Shown in pieces: positions 62,396 through 64,000 of a stretch of 64,000 nucleotides of DNA. The translations under genes were made by a program, and so were the position numbers. Numbering within the stretch: the first letter of the stretch is position 1; every line of letters starts with the position of its first letter. The notes under the pieces were generated by a model. That model did no database searches. It was not told where the DNA came from and was given only the letters and a program-made list of their open reading frames with translations. Source of the DNA: Colius striatus (lineage: Eukaryota > Chordata > Aves > Coliiformes > Coliidae); NCBI RefSeq assembly GCF_028858725.1, contig NC_084771.1:8460915-8524914 (forward strand), written 5' to 3'.

Positions 62396-64000
62396 GTAAA
62401 AACAATCTTGGTGTCACCAGCAGATGTGAAGAATGGACCATTAATGTGACCATTAAATGGATGCAAGGATTTATCAGCCATTAAGGCTTTCCCTCCAGCA
62501 AGTGGTTAGGTATATAGAACTACTGAAAGAGGCAGAAGGTGTGAGGATGTGTCACACGTTCAGGAGGTGGACAAGCAGTTGTTGACTTACATGTGCTGTA
62601 GCATTTTCCATGAGAACTTGTCCCATCTTTGATCTGGTCCCTCTGTATTGGGGTAGCAGTGGTGAAATCTCTGAGGAGAATTGCTGGTGCAGGTTTCCTC
62701 TCTGAAGTAGTGCTTTTATGTGTCTTGTGTCAGAGTAAAGGCAACACAAATCAAGCTCTACAACTAGTTTGCTGTTTGAGGAAGGTGAGAACCACGTGTT
62801 ATTAGAGCCATGAAATGAAACGCTGCCTGAGCCATGAAGGTCAGTTTTCCTGATCCCAAAGATGAGATGATGGGAGATCCTGGTGATACTCCAAACCCTC
62901 TGAACACAGGCAGTAAGAATTCTAAGAGGTTTATGGTTTGGTTATATTAGTTTGATAGTTCACAAGTGAGACAATTTAAAGGGACCTTTGAATCTGTGAC
63001 TGGCAGCAGCTCTTGGCATGGCTCTGACATCTAGTGGTAGAAGCTTTCTTGCAGCCTTCTGAGGACTGAAGGTTTTGGATGTGTCTCCCTGCTCTTCTCT
63101 ACCCAGCAGCAAATCTGTAAGGGCTCAGCTACTTTTGAGGTTTCTCTGAAATATGGTTTTTAGTTCACCTGGCAAAAGCTGTCACGTTTGAAGGAGGATG
63201 GGGTGGAAAATAGGGGTTGTCTGGTCCCAAAGTGAGAGAGACGAGCGGGTTTCTATAGGGTGGAAATGAGTGGGGTGGGTGTCTGGGAATGATGCTGTGC
63301 AGAAAAGCTCCCCAGGAGCTCCTCTTCTCAAGCACATGAGGTCCATGCAGAGCTGCTGACCCAGGGCTGCCCTCCTCCTGCCCTCAGATGGACAGAGCAG
63401 AGCAGCTGCTGGGCCTTTGAGAGATGGTGGCGCGTGGTGAGAGCTGCTGAGTGCCCTGTGGCTGAGCAAATTCCTTCCACTTGGCCTCTCTGAACCCCTC
63501 AGGTGTGAGTGTTGGGTGATGGGGAGAACTGGGGTTGACTTTCTTCTTCCCCACGTTCCCCTAATCCACATCATGAGTAGAAAAAACAGACCACAGGTGT
63601 GATGTGCTGATGGGCTTGGAGCTGAGACCCTGGGGCAGCTGGACTGGTGCAGCTCATGGACTGAAAGGAGAGAGCAGGGGCCAGGGGTGAGGGGAGCGAG
63701 CTTAGGTGGAGCTTGACAAGTTTTAAGATGCAAATGTGGGTCAGGAAGTGAAAAGATACGGTCAGTAGGCACGTCTGCTCATGCAGAGACACTCTTGAGT
63801 CTCAGACAAAGGTTATTCTAAGGCAGCAGCTCCATTCTGCAGAGGCTTTGGAAAATCCTTCGCAGGACCGGGAAAAGGGCCTTTGTGTAACCTCAGAGCT
63901 TGACTGGTGATGTCATCTCCATGGGAAAGGGGGAAAGTTAAACAGGGTCTCCCCTGGGGACGTGTCAGCAGGGTGACCCCTGGACCTTCAGCCATTCAGC
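62396..64000 (+). other. SLC9 gene intron 5, partial
   Basis: Intron sequence to the end of the window. No exon matching the continuation of the exchanger was seen and no repeat family was recognised. Confidence 0.75.

Noticed and set aside
63026-63037. Reverse CTCF-like core GACATCTAGTGG
   Set aside because: One mismatch to the core and no supporting context; such matches are common.
63182-63772. 196-codon minus-strand open frame near the right edge
   Set aside because: Low-complexity Ser/Pro/His composition, inside an SLC9 intron, no family or splice support.

Overview
The window is vertebrate nuclear DNA and almost certainly avian. The genes are split by GT-AG introns of up to 26 kb. The dispersed repeats are CR1 retrotransposons carrying the typical bird 3' end, plus two solo LTRs with TG...CA ends and 5-bp target duplications. 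The species cannot be named from the sequence. No prokaryotic-style operon, CRISPR array, tRNA or rRNA gene was seen.

Layout, all genes on the + strand: (1) 1-5.75 kb: no gene recognised; a small GC-rich patch near 2.7 kb holds a perfect CTCF-type core. (2) 5.75-42.05 kb: the complete SH3BGRL gene, with a CpG-island promoter, four coding exons (6423-6467, 32752-32937, 35687-35767, 39328-39360; 114 aa, the usual family length) and a long 3' UTR. Its 26-kb first intron contains an antisense solo LTR and two CR1 copies. (3) 43.6-45.6 kb: a second CpG island with a 50-bp minisatellite (12 full copies plus a partial one, arranged in a higher-order pattern). It is followed by two exon-like segments that can join into an unrecognised 57-aa micro-ORF, or may be noncoding 5' exons of the next gene. 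(4) 48.85-49.80 kb: a single-exon 316-aa protein recognisable as a TASL (CXorf21) family member, with the N-terminal SLC15A4-tether-like motif and a C-terminal pLxIS motif. Its place next to SH3BGRL suggests the TASL2-type paralog rather than TASL itself. An LTR in the same orientation starts 209 bp after its stop. (5) 57.2 kb to the right edge: the first five coding exons (468 codons) of a plasma-membrane-type Na+/H+ exchanger, closest to the NHE1/2/4 (SLC9A1/2/4) group. The gene continues beyond the window.

The three recognised genes are not known to form one pathway. SH3BGRL is a small thioredoxin-fold adaptor, the TASL-like protein should link endolysosomal TLR signalling to IRF5, and the exchanger should be an ion transporter. 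The most notable content is the TASL-family gene and the SLC9 paralog at the SH3BGRL locus, together with the unusual minisatellite-bearing CpG island in front of the TASL-like gene.
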